Notes: generated from the letters alone by a model not told the origin. 64,000 bases of DNA from CAVONV01 sp963697355 (GCA_963697355.1 CAVONV010000021.1:372001-436000), one strand, 5' to 3'; numbered from the stretch's first letter, positions 8,733 to 17,546 are shown. A program made the numbers and translations.

Positions 8733-10135
8733 GCAGACCTCTAATTCTCGCCAACACACTCGGAGGTTCTCGTGAGGCCTTCGAGCCGATCCGGCCCGGA
8801 CACGTGCGCCTCTATACCTGCGGTTTGACCGTATATAACCGAGGCCATATTGGTAATTTTCGCACCTTTGTTTCACAGGATATTTTGCGGCGCTACTTCA
8901 AGTACAAAGGTTATCGTCTAACCCATGTCATGAATTTCACCGATGTAGACGACAAGACGATTTTGGGTGCCCGCGCGGCCGGCCTTCCTCTCGAGGAGTA
9001 CACACAGAAATACATCGATGCTTTCTTCGAAGATTGTGACGCGCTGAATCTGGAGCGGGTCGAGCACTATCCGCGCGCCACCGATCCCAGTTACATCGAT
9101 GCGATGGTCGAGCTCGTGGCCAAATTACGTGAGAGAGGCCATACGTACGAGGCTGACGGCTCGATCTACTACCGAATATCGACCTTCCCCGAGTACGGAA
9201 AGCTGTCACGGATCGATGTGTCGGGTATGAAGGCAGGGGCGCGCGTCGAAGCCGACGACTACGCGAAGCAAGATGTCCGTGACTTCGTGCTTTGGAAAGG
9301 ACCCAAACCCGACGAACCTGTTTGGGAGACCGAGGTGGGACCTGGCCGTCCCGGATGGCACCTAGAGTGCTCGGCCATGAGCATGAAGCTTCTCGGCGAA
9401 ACGTTCGATTTGCATTCGGGTGGCATCGATCTCACGTTTCCTCATCACGAGAACGAGATTGCGCAAAGTGAGGGAGCGACCGGCAAACCCTTCGTCCGTC
9501 ACTGGGTGCACACCGAGTTCCTGCTCGTCGAAGGCGAGAAGATGGCCAAGTCGAAGGGGAACATGTTCAACGTTCCCGACCTCGTTGGTGAAGACTTTTC
9601 TCCGATGTCCATTCGCTACTTGTTGATGTCCGTTCACTACCGCAAGCAGCTCAATTTCACGAAAGAAGGTCTGCATCAAGCGGAAGCCGCGCTGCGCCGA
9701 GTCGACGATTTTCTCGAGCGCCTGGGTGAAGTCGGCGGTGAAGGGTCGCTCTCACCTGGTATCGCGGACATGAACCGAAAGGCGCTCGACGGCTTCGAGC
9801 GCGCCATGGATGATGACCTCAACACTTCAGCCGCCCTAGCCGCACTTTTTGATCTCGTAAAGGAAGGGAATATCGCAATTTCTTCGTCTTCCCTAACTAA
9901 GGAGGACGCTACCGAGATCGCAGGGACGATCGAGAAGATGAACTCGGTCTTTGGCGTGTTTGGCCGGAGGAAATCCAGAGTGCTCAATGCCGACGTGGAG
10001 AGGCTGATTGCGGAGCGGCGCGAGGCACGTGGACGACGGGACTTCGCTCGTGCCGACGCTATTCGCGACGAGCTTGCCAACGAGGGAATCCTTCTCGATG
10101 ATACACCCACCGGCACCCGGTGGCGGAGGAAGTGA
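8729..10135 (+). CDS. cysS: Cysteinyl-tRNA synthetase
   Basis: The protein has 468 aa, typical of bacterial CysS, which charges tRNA-Cys. It carries the class I signature NRGHIGNFR (HIGH-type), the zinc ligands in YTCGLTVY, WHLECSAMS and HHENE, and the KMAKSKGN (KMSKS) loop. It overlaps the phosphatase gene by 4 bases and yraN by 16 bases. A tRNA-Cys gene follows within 1 kb. Confidence 0.98.
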   Translation: MSRPLILANTLGGSREAFEPIRPGHVRLYTCGLTVYNRGHIGNFRTFVSQDILRRYFKYKGYRLTHVMNFTDVDDKTILGARAAGLPLEEYTQKYIDAFFEDCDALNLERVEHYPRATDPSYIDAMVELVAKLRERGHTYEADGSIYYRISTFPEYGKLSRIDVSGMKAGARVEADDYAKQDVRDFVLWKGPKPDEPVWETEVGPGRPGWHLECSAMSMKLLGETFDLHSGGIDLTFPHHENEIAQSEGATGKPFVRHWVHTEFLLVEGEKMAKSKGNMFNVPDLVGEDFSPMSIRYLLMSVHYRKQLNFTKEGLHQAEAALRRVDDFLERLGEVGGEGSLSPGIADMNRKALDGFERAMDDDLNTSAALAALFDLVKEGNIAISSSSLTKEDATEIAGTIEKMNSVFGVFGRRKSRVLNADVERLIAERREARGRRDFARADAIRDELANEGILLDDTPTGTRWRRK

Positions 10136-10581
10136 GCAGGCTCTCTTACGGTCACCTTGTTTTGAACCGAGTCCGAGACTTCCTGGATGGGATCCGCCTT
10201 CGTCCGGACGGGCCGTTCTCCTGTCGCGATCCCAAGAAGCTGGGGCTCGTCGGTGAGGGGATAGCTTGTCGCGAGCTCGAGCGTCGCGGATACCGCATTC
10301 TCGAACGCCGTCGACGCTCGAGACATGGAGAAATTGACATCGTGGCTCGGGACGGGGGAACCCTCGTCTTTATCGAGGTCAAGACCCGAAGGAAGAATCG
10401 CTTCGGACCAGCCCGAGATGCGGTCTCGTGGCGGAAACAGAAAAAGCTCGTTCATCTCGCTCTGTCCTATGCCGCCCGAAGAAAGTGGGGGCATCTGCCG
10501 ATTCGGTTCGATATCGTCGGAGTGGATGTGGACTCGAGTGGGAAGCCAAGTTTGGATGTCGTTCGAAACGCCTTTTGGTGA
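10120..10581 (+). CDS. yraN: YraN family (UPF0102) endonuclease-fold protein
   Basis: The protein has 153 aa. The restriction-endonuclease-like core is visible: GEGIACRELERRGYRIL, HGEIDIVARDG and VFIEVKTRR, giving the E..D..ExK pattern. The N-terminal 45 residues before the core are longer than in most YraN proteins. The GTG at 10120 was used; GTG 10132 is an alternative with poorer spacing from the upstream GGAGGA. The function of the family remains uncertain. Confidence 0.88.
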   Translation: MAEEVSRLSYGHLVLNRVRDFLDGIRLRPDGPFSCRDPKKLGLVGEGIACRELERRGYRILERRRRSRHGEIDIVARDGGTLVFIEVKTRRKNRFGPARDAVSWRKQKKLVHLALSYAARRKWGHLPIRFDIVGVDVDSSGKPSLDVVRNAFW

Positions 10582-10662
10582 GTCTGTGCGCTAAAGTGTT
10601 ATTGTGTAACGTTTTATGGAATATTTGCTGGTTTGTGACAACTTCTCCCTCGCCCACCTCAG

Positions 10663-10691
10663 TTGACAACTCCTTTGTCTTTTGTTATTTC
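10663..10691 (+). promoter_or_regulatory. Promoter of tRNA-Gly
   Basis: A consensus TTGACA at 10663-10668 is followed after 17 bases by TATTTC at 10686-10691. The mature tRNA begins 10 bases further on, which fits a short 5' leader. Confidence 0.6.
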
Positions 10692-10701
10692 TGAACAGCG
10701 A

Positions 10702-10776
<75 letters not shown>

Positions 10777-10845
10777 TAAAGCTTCCGGTACTTGATGAAT
10801 CGGCAATATTCTGTGGTTGGAGGGCGAGCCGACCTCGAGACTTGA

Positions 10846-10921
10846 GGCGGCGTAGCCAAGTGGCTAAGGCAGAGGTCTGCAAAACCTTTATTCGGCGGTT
10901 CGAATCCGCCCGCCGCCTCCA
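10846..10921 (+). tRNA. tRNA-Cys (GCA)
   Basis: The acceptor stem is GGCGGCG/CGCCGCC, the anticodon GCA lies in CTGCAAA, the T arm is CGGTTCGAATCCG, and CCA is encoded at 10919-10921. Confidence 0.97.
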
Positions 10922-10970
10922 GCTACTCAACTAGCTCATTTCGATTTCTGAGCATATCTACATAATCCCA

Positions 10971-11174
10971 TTGGTTGAGAAAGATCGTTTAACAGTCCTC
11001 TATAGCGCTAATTTTGTCTTCATCTGTCCGAATTGTCACAAAGAGCAAATGCAGACCGTGGGACGAAACCGACTGGTCTATACCTGCCGCTGGTGTGACG
11101 TGACCTACACGATAAAGATCAACATCCAGGCGACGGACGGCAACGGGAAAACGCACACCGAAAAAACGGATTGA
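10971..11174 (+). CDS. Small zinc-ribbon protein
   Basis: This 67-aa ORF starts at TTG 10971 and contains CPNC and CRWC about 20 residues apart, a zinc-ribbon arrangement. It sits between two tRNA genes. No clear ribosome binding site precedes it. The paired CxxC motifs argue for a real protein, but the function is unknown. Confidence 0.45.
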   Translation: MVEKDRLTVLYSANFVFICPNCHKEQMQTVGRNRLVYTCRWCDVTYTIKINIQATDGNGKTHTEKTD

Positions 11175-11258
11175 GAAGCACCGCAACCTCCTTTAAAGAC
11201 GTGGCGTCAGCGCCGAAGGTGCTTTAGAATCTCACCACCAGCAACCCACCATATCAGT

Positions 11259-11343
11259 GCCGGGGTGGCGGAATGGCAGACGCGGGGGACTTAAAATCCC
11301 CTGTCCTATGGGCATGCGGGTTCGAATCCCGCCCCCGGTACCA
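11259..11343 (+). tRNA. tRNA-Leu (UAA)
   Basis: The 85-nt gene has acceptor stem GCCGGGG/CCCCGGT, anticodon TAA in ACTTAAAAT, the long variable arm of class II tRNAs, the T arm GGGTTCGAATCCC and an encoded CCA at 11341-11343. Confidence 0.96.
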
Positions 11344-11535
11344 GACGAAAGCGCTGAGTTTTCAGACAATTGGAAACTCCCGATTATTCCCGTATGGTTA
11401 TGGCCACCGAATCGACGATCGACGGAGAGATCAAAGGGGACTTCACGAACCTGATGGTGGTCGGCTCACGCGTGACAGTCGGAGACGAAATCAAGTAAGA
11501 AAACTACAATGAGCTCAGCTAGGGGCAGGCCAACT
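11344..11535 (+). other. Spacer with a short unassigned open frame
   Basis: The stretch holds a short ATG frame of about 33 codons starting near 11400 (reads TIDGEIKGDFTNLMVVG). It faintly resembles a polymer-forming beta-repeat segment but is too short to assign. It ends just before the IS91-like remnant. Confidence 0.25.
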
Positions 11536-12068
11536 TGTCTTCGACCATGAACCGGAGAGGCTCGAAAAACTCGCCTCCTACCTCACCCGCGCGCCGATAA
11601 GGTTGGGCAGTATCACCGAGACTCCTGAGGGTCGGGTCCGTGTCAGAACCCCGCCTCACCCGCCGACGGGAAACACGCTTATAGTCCTGGATGCCCTCGA
11701 CTGGATTCATGCTATTTGTCAACAGATTTTGCCGTGGGCAACTCCTTCGAAGGAGTCCGGCAACATCTCATTTTTCCGGTGGGCAGCCCTTCGAAGTCTT
11801 CCCGGAACATCTGATTCCGTCGAAGCAGCCCGAGTGCGGGCGATTCTTCGCAGCAGCCCGAATGCGGACGATTCCTGAGCGCGGCCAACATCTCACTCGC
11901 TACTATGGCGCCTATGCCAACCGAAACCGAAGTGCTTTGTCACAAAACGCGTTGACCGCGTGCTTGGCAACTTGTTCCGAGACAGCGACCAATCAATCCT
12001 CCACGACATCCACTTCGAGCCGGGCCCATTGGGCACGCCTAATCAGAAAAGTCTTCGAGGTGGACCCA
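11536..12068 (+). pseudogene. IS91-like transposase remnant (copy 1)
   Basis: The translated pieces match the C-terminal half of IS91-family transposases: ERLEKLASYLTRAPIRLG, a segment ending LDALDWIHAICQQI, then in another frame GQHLTRYYGAYANR and WARLIRKVFEVDPL. A short repetitive insertion (about 11725-11870) and frameshifts separate the pieces, so no active enzyme is made. A related, less damaged remnant lies at 45835-46254. The match stops at about 12068, inside a truncated arylsulfatase leader on the other strand. Confidence 0.75.
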
Positions 12069-12294
12069 CTCGCCACTTATGCAACGATTCCTGCATCGTA
12101 TTGCCGACCGAACCACCCATTGGCGGAGTGGGAAATGGAAGCAGGGATCCATCGTCGGGCCGATCAACCGATGTGTTGACAGTCCCGGGCATGCCGTCGT
12201 TGCATGCGACCAGGCAGAACGAAAGAAGGGCAATGGAAACCGCAAGAACTGCAGTCCATGCCTTCATATCAAGGAAGTGCTTTTTTGCTTTCAT
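12043..12294 (-). pseudogene. Truncated arylsulfatase leader (N-terminus only)
   Basis: The 83-codon frame starts at ATG 12294 behind a good GGAGG site. It encodes a signal peptide with lipobox-like LVAC, then LLPFPTPP and NTMQESLHKWRV. That order is typical of the region just before the catalytic domain in secreted arylsulfatases. The reading stops where it meets the IS91-like remnant, so the sulfatase domain is missing. The family assignment comes from the leader pattern and is not proven. Confidence 0.5.
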
Positions 12295-12678
12295 TTCTTC
12301 CTCCTTCTCAAATCGGTATCTGAGGGGCGCCAACCACTTCACCTGTTGCGGCTTGGGTGGATTTATCACGAACAGGCTTGAAAACATCTCATACGCAGTC
12401 AGCGCTATGTAATATCAATATTGTGGAACGAGTAATATCTATTGTCAGTTAATCGCAGGAACACAACATCAGCAGTGTGGTATAGCCCATACGAGTTTGC
12501 TCTAACATGCATTGCTTTCTCCTTTTCTCGGCACGACGAGCCCGGTAAACGATCCGGCCAACAGGCCGATAATAAGCAAAACAAAAACGAACAACTCGGT
12601 TCCGGAACGAGTTCGCAGGCCCGGCTGTGCCGGGCGAGACTTCCTCCATGCCCCACAATTTTACCCCCTAGAAACGTA
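12295..12678. other. Low-information region before the brnT promoter
   Basis: About 380 bases without a convincing gene. The region is more AT-rich than its surroundings and contains the divergent upstream region of the arylsulfatase leader. No terminator or RNA gene was recognised. Confidence 0.5.
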
Positions 12679-12707
12679 TTGACAGTGTATATACGTTGAC
12701 ATAAAAT
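12679..12707 (+). promoter_or_regulatory. Near-consensus promoter of the brnT-brnA pair
   Basis: TTGACA at 12679-12684 and TAAAAT at 12702-12707 are spaced by exactly 17 bases. Transcription would begin near 12714, just upstream of the BrnT reading frame. Confidence 0.7.
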
Positions 12708-12712
12708 ATTCA

Positions 12713-12733
12713 TGTAACACGATTTTCGTTACA
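12713..12733. promoter_or_regulatory. Inverted repeat, candidate autoregulatory operator
   Basis: TGTAAC at 12713-12718 and GTTACA at 12728-12733 form a perfect 6-bp inverted repeat with a 9-base centre. It covers the predicted transcription start. Toxin-antitoxin promoters are usually repressed at such sites by the ribbon-helix-helix antitoxin. Confidence 0.5.
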
Positions 12734-12737
12734 CGGC

Positions 12738-13007
12738 ATCCGATTCGAGTGGGATGAAGAGAAGGAACGGATCAACAAAAGAAAACATGGTGTTGATTTC
12801 GAAACTGCCTGCGAGGTCTTCTTTGATCCCTTCTTGCGTGTGGTCGAGATTACCGAAGAGTCAGGAGAGATTCGCGAAGCCGTCATCGGCTTGACCGTGG
12901 ACTGGCGCATGCTTTATGTGATCAATACTGAACGGGAAGATGTCCTAAGGATCATTTCCGCTCGTCCAGCCGTTGCGGCGGAAAGGAAATACTATGAAGA
13001 CCAGTAA
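12738..13007 (+). CDS. brnT: BrnT family toxin, no canonical start codon
   Basis: The frame encodes 89 residues, the usual BrnT length. It has the family hallmarks FEWDEEK, INKRKHGVDF, ACEVFFDP and RIISARPAVAAERK. BrnT is a ribonuclease toxin with a RelE-like fold. The in-frame stop at 12702-12704 limits the start, and no ATG, GTG or TTG occurs before the conserved core. ATC 12738 stands where the initiator is expected, two codons before FEWD. The toxin may therefore use AUC inefficiently, be start-lost, or carry a sequence error. It overlaps the antitoxin gene by 14 bases. Confidence 0.75.
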   Translation: MRFEWDEEKERINKRKHGVDFETACEVFFDPFLRVVEITEESGEIREAVIGLTVDWRMLYVINTEREDVLRIISARPAVAAERKYYEDQ

Positions 13008-13287
13008 ATTGAAAGACCGTCTCAAAAAGAATCGGCCAATGACCACTATCAGCCTGCGTTTCCCAGAAGACGTGATCGAGGATTTGAAACGCATAGCACC
13101 GCTGCTCGGGTTCTCAGGTTATCAGCCGTTGATTCGAGCTTATGTCGGCCAGGGACTAAGAGTTGATCTTGAGAAGCTGGAAGGAAAGCCCGATTTATCT
13201 GAGTTTGTCGAGAGACTGCGTAAAAAAGGAGTGGACGACACTATCATTGCCTCTGCAATCGCTGAAACAAAAGCAGAGGCAAGCTAG
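12994..13287 (+). CDS. Ribbon-helix-helix antitoxin (BrnA/CopG-like)
   Basis: From ATG 12994 the protein has 97 aa. The segment TTISLRFPEDVIEDLKRIA is a ribbon-helix-helix DNA-binding core, followed by a helical tail that would bind the toxin. The start lies inside the end of brnT, behind a purine-rich site, an arrangement usual for BrnT-BrnA operons. It probably neutralises BrnT and represses the promoter at 12679. Confidence 0.8.
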   Translation: MKTSKLKDRLKKNRPMTTISLRFPEDVIEDLKRIAPLLGFSGYQPLIRAYVGQGLRVDLEKLEGKPDLSEFVERLRKKGVDDTIIASAIAETKAEAS

Positions 13288-13317
13288 TCGAAGGTATCCG
13301 AGTTCGAAAAGCACCGT

Positions 13318-13332
13318 CAACTTGACAATACC
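13318..13332. repeat. Solo IS6-type terminal repeat relic
   Basis: CAACTTGACAATACC matches 14 of 15 bases of the right terminal repeat of the IS6 element at 16792-16806. No matching left end was seen nearby. Confidence 0.4.
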
Positions 13333-13390
13333 CTTTCCCGGACTCCATCCGCGACGTCTTGGTCAAAGACCCCGATTGCTGAGGCTTTGC

Positions 13391-15652
13391 TCAAAGCGTC
13401 CAGGCATAGCCCAACTTGATGAAAAACGTTCGACTCGATTGCGTGAGTCTCACATCCTGGAGCCCAAGGTAGTTGTCCGAATAGCCGACGAAGACGACGG
13501 TGCGCGGATTCAACTTGTACGATGCGAGAAATTGCAGAAAAAGGCGGTGGATCTCGGGCTCGACGGGCTCGGGGAACAAGGCCGGATCGCGAACGATGCC
13601 GCGGTACTGAACGATCAATCGCACGAACTTTCGCACGTCGAAATAGTAGAAGACTCTCGCCTCGGTCAAGTTCTCCCGGAATAGCGTTCCCTCTTCCACA
13701 TCCAGGCGTTGGAAGGAGTGACTCAGATTGAGATTGACGTGACGCCCGAGCTTGAGCTCGACGCGGGGTCGAAGGTTGAAAAGCTCTCCCTTCTGAGTGT
13801 TGAATGAGTCGATGTCGTCTCCGAGATCCCCCTCAAAGCCGAGCTTCATTGAGCCGGCGGGCTGCACATCGAATCTGAAGGTCAACTGATTCAGATCAAA
13901 CGTCGTCCCGTTGAAGTACTCTTTGTTGGTGTTGATAGAGGTCCACAGATTCGACTGCCACGGCCCCTGGAATCGAACCTCCACGCCAACGCTTTCATTG
14001 GTCAGTGTTCCATTGTGATCCTCGGTTCGCGAGTAGCCTGGCCCCAGTGAAAAAGAGCTCCACCAGTCGTTTCTATTCCCCCACCAGGTCCGGGAGATCC
14101 AGGCTTCCGCCTCGCGGACGTCGACCCGGGGGATGAAACCGGAGTCGGTGCGGAAACCGGGCGTCAGGTCCTGGTAGGTCGCTGCCCAAGTCCAATCTCG
14201 GGTGTCGTGAAAGTACTCGACAAAGAGCCCCTTTCCGCTGAACGGACCGACGCTTTGATTCTGACGCTCGGCGACTTCCGTCGGGTACAGTGTATCCGAG
14301 TAGAGATACTGGAATTGAATCGTATCGGAGTCTGCAAGCTGCATGAGTCCGTCGACGGCGGCGACCCGGTTGTGGTAGGCCGTAGCTTCCCGGCCGGAGT
14401 AGATGACACCGAGACTCGAAGACCGACCGACGTCGCGGCGATAGCGCATGACCGTTCCCGTGACGTCCTGCTCCACCGAGTCGAAACTCGAGAACTGGTT
14501 CGAGGGGATGGTGACATTGTTGACTCGATCTCTGGTCACAAAGACACCCAGCGCGTTCGGGCCGATCTTCCCCGTGAGCTTAGAGCCCCAAGCAGGATTA
14601 GCGACCGCTCGTGTAAAGACCGCCCGCTTCGGTGTATGGAAAAAATCGCCGCCCTCGAGGAAAAATGGCCGTGTCTCCGGAAAGAACAGTGCGAATCTCT
14701 CGTTGACCTCCAGCTGTGCCACATCCGCTTCCACTTGTGAGAAATCAGGATTAATCGTCCCGTTCCATGTGAGATTCGACGTGATCCCCCATCGTGCCGT
14801 GATCCCGGGCTCGACCTCGACACTACCCCTCTCGAGCTCGCCGAAGGGGACATTGTCGCTCGTATCGGTTCGACTCGATGTCAACGTAGGATCGAGCTCG
14901 AGATTGTGGCCGGGCGAGATCCCTTCGAAACCGGTGAGCTTGTTGAACTGACACATCCAGCAGGTGTCGCCGTAATCCAGGAAGAAAGACTGGATTCTGT
15001 GTCGGACATTGCGGGGCCAAGATCGCATGGCGGCGAAGCCAAATGTCAGCTCGCCGCTACTGGTTGGGAAGCGAAGCTGGTGGAAAGGCAATGCGACTTC
15101 CACGAAGTAACCTTCTTCGTTGACCCGTCCTGCACTTTGCCAGATCATGTCCCAATGCCAGTCCTCCGATGAAGGAGAGTTGAACGCATCTGCTTGGACG
15201 CCCAACGGATTGATCCGAAACTGATACCCGCGTCTTTCGTCATTGAACGTATCGAGCATGAAACCGACGTAGTCATCTTGGACGAGGGTCTCTGTCTGGT
15301 CGCGGTCCATGAGATGAGCCCGTATTTTCTTGGGTTCCGGATCATGGGCGCGAAAAGCGACATAGAGATGTGTGTGGTCGTAGGTCACGAGGCACTCGGT
15401 GGTCACGGGAGACTCAGCGTTCTCACCTGGGTACCACTCGAAGGGGAGATCAATGACGGTGGCCTCCTGCCAGGCGGGCTCTATGAGTCGGCCGTCGATC
15501 TCGATTGCCGAACGGGCCGGTGAGACCCGAAATCGACGGATGGGATTGTCTTCGGGGCCTAGATCGGCCGACTCTTGCGCGTATATCTGGGCAGCACACA
15601 GCAGGGCTGCGATACTCGAAAGCAAAGGACGGCGCAATCGTCTCATGGGCAC
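13391..15652 (-). CDS. DUF5916 outer-membrane protein with CBM9-like N-terminus
   Basis: The protein has 753 aa with a signal peptide (LLSSIAALLCAAQIYA). Residues about 40-230 form a CBM9-like domain with IEIDGRLIEPAWQEA and DDYVGFMLDTFND. The remaining 500 residues are rich in alternating aromatic and polar strands and end in LGYAWTL, consistent with a C-terminal beta-barrel. DUF5916 proteins are outer-membrane or secreted proteins of unknown substrate. The gene is intact. A truncated relative lies at 47666-47874. Confidence 0.85.
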   Translation of the reverse strand: MPMRRLRRPLLSSIAALLCAAQIYAQESADLGPEDNPIRRFRVSPARSAIEIDGRLIEPAWQEATVIDLPFEWYPGENAESPVTTECLVTYDHTHLYVAFRAHDPEPKKIRAHLMDRDQTETLVQDDYVGFMLDTFNDERRGYQFRINPLGVQADAFNSPSSEDWHWDMIWQSAGRVNEEGYFVEVALPFHQLRFPTSSGELTFGFAAMRSWPRNVRHRIQSFFLDYGDTCWMCQFNKLTGFEGISPGHNLELDPTLTSSRTDTSDNVPFGELERGSVEVEPGITARWGITSNLTWNGTINPDFSQVEADVAQLEVNERFALFFPETRPFFLEGGDFFHTPKRAVFTRAVANPAWGSKLTGKIGPNALGVFVTRDRVNNVTIPSNQFSSFDSVEQDVTGTVMRYRRDVGRSSSLGVIYSGREATAYHNRVAAVDGLMQLADSDTIQFQYLYSDTLYPTEVAERQNQSVGPFSGKGLFVEYFHDTRDWTWAATYQDLTPGFRTDSGFIPRVDVREAEAWISRTWWGNRNDWWSSFSLGPGYSRTEDHNGTLTNESVGVEVRFQGPWQSNLWTSINTNKEYFNGTTFDLNQLTFRFDVQPAGSMKLGFEGDLGDDIDSFNTQKGELFNLRPRVELKLGRHVNLNLSHSFQRLDVEEGTLFRENLTEARVFYYFDVRKFVRLIVQYRGIVRDPALFPEPVEPEIHRLFLQFLASYKLNPRTVVFVGYSDNYLGLQDVRLTQSSRTFFIKLGYAWTL

Positions 15653-16000
15653 TCGGGAATATCGTCAGCAAATCGGATGCCAGAATGCTCGCTGGCGTGA
15701 CCTCCGAGCTGGTGGACTTTCGCTAAACTCGTGGGTCATATGAATCCCAGAACGTGTGGCATCAAGGGTCTCTCACGCTCGTAGACCAAGAAAGGAGTAT
15801 GTCTTCGTCGTCCCTGTCAAGTCTCTTTGCTTCCCTGCGACTCCACAACACAATATACTCTTCCATATCGTGGGAACAGCCATTCACTTGGTCTTTTCTC
15901 GTTATCTCACTCGATGACGATACTCCATTATGAGAAGGAGAGGGCCGACATGCGCACGAAAACCCCTGGTGACACTCAATCCGTTCATTGTTCACGTACT
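15653..16000. other. Intergenic region between the DUF5916 gene and the IS6 element
   Basis: About 350 bases without a supported gene. It should contain the leftward promoter of the DUF5916 gene. No duplicated target of the IS6 element was found at its right end. Confidence 0.5.
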
Positions 16001-16806
16001 GGTACTGTCAAGTTGAGGCGGTGACTGGCACAATAGCCCGATGAACAGCAAGCCTCCCAGCTACCGCGGCCATCGTTTTCCGCCGGAAATCATCAGCCAC
16101 GCCGTCTGGCTCTACCACCGCTTCTGCCTCAGCTTTCGGGACGTCGAGGACCTCCTTTCACAACGCGGCATCACAGTTTCATACGAAGCCATTCGTCTGT
16201 GGTGTCTCAAGTTCGGCCCGGAATACGCTCGCCGCGTGAAGCGGCGACAGGGCCGTCTGGGCGACACGTGGTATCTCGATGAAGTCTTCGTCACTATCCA
16301 GGGTCAGCGGCAGTATCTTTGGCGTGCCGTCGATCAAGACGGTCATGTGCTTGATATCTTGGTTCAGCGACGGCGAGACGCCCGCGCCGCGAAACGCTTC
16401 TTCCGTAAGCTGTTGAAGGGGCAGGGCAACCCGCCCTGGCGGTTGGTCACCGACAGGCTGAGGAGTTATTCCGCAGCTCACCGGAGCGTCATGCCTTCCT
16501 TCATTCACAGCACCGACCAATACGAGAACAATCGGGCGGAAGTCTCCCACCAACCGACGCGGCAACGGGAGCGACAGATGCGACGGTTCAAGTCCCCGGG
16601 GCAGGCGCAACGATTCTTATCGGTCCATGGAGTCATTCAGAATCTCTTCCGGGTCGGACGTCACCTATTACGAGTACCCGATCATCGAGAGCTCCGAGCT
16701 CGCGCCTCTCTTGTCTGGAGTGAGGCAACATGCTCCTGACATAATCGGGGTGCGTAACAGCCACCCGGGACCAGTCTGGCTCCATTGACGCCAACTTGAC
16801 AGTACC
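16001..16806 (+). mobile_element. Complete IS6-family insertion sequence
   Basis: The 806-bp element is bounded by perfect 15-bp terminal inverted repeats, GGTACTGTCAAGTTG at 16001-16015 and its complement at 16792-16806. The length, single transposase ORF and repeat size fit IS6. The flanking 8 bases (CACGTACT and TTAGGAAG) do not match, so the target duplication is absent. This suggests a past rearrangement or recombination between copies. Confidence 0.9.
16041..16739 (+). CDS. IS6 family transposase
   Basis: The protein has 232 aa, full length for IS6. The N-terminal helix-turn-helix region (SFRDVEDLLSQRGI, SYEAIRLWCLKFG) is followed by a DDE core with Asp80 in WYLDEVF, Asp138 in VTDRLRSY and Glu167 in NNRAEVSHQ. 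The tail RERQMRRFKSPGQAQRFL is family-typical. No frameshift is seen, so it may be active. Confidence 0.95.
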   Translation: MNSKPPSYRGHRFPPEIISHAVWLYHRFCLSFRDVEDLLSQRGITVSYEAIRLWCLKFGPEYARRVKRRQGRLGDTWYLDEVFVTIQGQRQYLWRAVDQDGHVLDILVQRRRDARAAKRFFRKLLKGQGNPPWRLVTDRLRSYSAAHRSVMPSFIHSTDQYENNRAEVSHQPTRQRERQMRRFKSPGQAQRFLSVHGVIQNLFRVGRHLLRVPDHRELRARASLVWSEATCS

Positions 16807-16811
16807 TTAGG

Positions 16812-16824
16812 AAGTTATGGAGAG
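16812..16824 (+). repeat. Left copy of a 13-bp direct repeat
   Basis: AAGTTATGGAGAG occurs here and again at 17703-17715. Each copy carries the Shine-Dalgarno region of the gene that follows it. The two copies bracket the AT-rich hypothetical gene and the DUF433 relic. Confidence 0.6.
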
Positions 16825-16829
16825 CATTT

Positions 16830-17546
16830 GTGAAAAGAAGATTGTTGAAAATAGCAATGTTTGTAATTGGTGTTCCTGCAGGAATGGTACTTTCTGGTTT
16901 TCTGATCTATGTGTACCTTTATTATCCCCGTCAAGCAGAGCCTTTTGAGATCAAAACTGAAAATCCCCAAAAGAGGATTCTAATTGCGACGGAGGGGAGT
17001 GAATTCAAGAATCTGCTTGTTAAGAACCTCTGCGATTCATTACAAAAGTCATCTGTCTACATAAAGGGAGTGGATGTGGGGGATCTGAAGAGGATAGATG
17101 CTAAACACTGGGACAGAATACTGGTAATTAATACATTTATGGTCTGGCCAAGTAAAAATGTCCATCGGTTTGTTGACGGTGCTTTGGATCCGGAAAAGAT
17201 TCTACTGATGGTTACTTCCGGAGGTGCTGACTGGCAGCCAAACTCAGACCTTAGAATCGATGCTTTCACTTCCGCTTCAAGAAGAGAACACATAAGCGAT
17301 CTCAGCAGACTGATTGTCGGCTGGATAGGAAAAAAAAATGATCAGAAATGGGAGCCGGAGGATTATGTTCTGTTGTTGAGATATTTCCCCCGTGTTGATT
17401 GGGACATATCGAGCTTACTCCCGGAGTCTGCGGCGGGAAGCCCCATATCTCCGGCCATCGTATCAGTGTGCAAAACGTTGTCGTATGGCACGAGAGCCAA
17501 GAAATCTTGCCTTTCGAGTCCCGCGTATCTAGAATGGCCCATCTGA
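16830..17546 (+). CDS. Hypothetical membrane-anchored flavodoxin-like protein, fused tail
   Basis: The protein has 238 aa and starts at GTG 16830. It has one N-terminal membrane helix (about 6-31), then an alpha/beta region with RILIATEGSEFKNLL, WDRILVINTFMVWPS and KILLMVTSGGADW, which recalls a flavodoxin-like fold. Base composition is clearly AT-richer than the flanks, suggesting transfer. From about residue 190 the DNA also encodes a DUF433 start in another frame, so the last 45 residues are probably not original. I do not recognise the function. Confidence 0.55.
   Translation: MKRRLLKIAMFVIGVPAGMVLSGFLIYVYLYYPRQAEPFEIKTENPQKRILIATEGSEFKNLLVKNLCDSLQKSSVYIKGVDVGDLKRIDAKHWDRILVINTFMVWPSKNVHRFVDGALDPEKILLMVTSGGADWQPNSDLRIDAFTSASRREHISDLSRLIVGWIGKKNDQKWEPEDYVLLLRYFPRVDWDISSLLPESAAGSPISPAIVSVCKTLSYGTRAKKSCLSSPAYLEWPI

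Noticed and set aside
11395..11500. Bactofilin gene
   Set aside because: Only about 33 codons with weak resemblance; too short and not flanked by more repeats.
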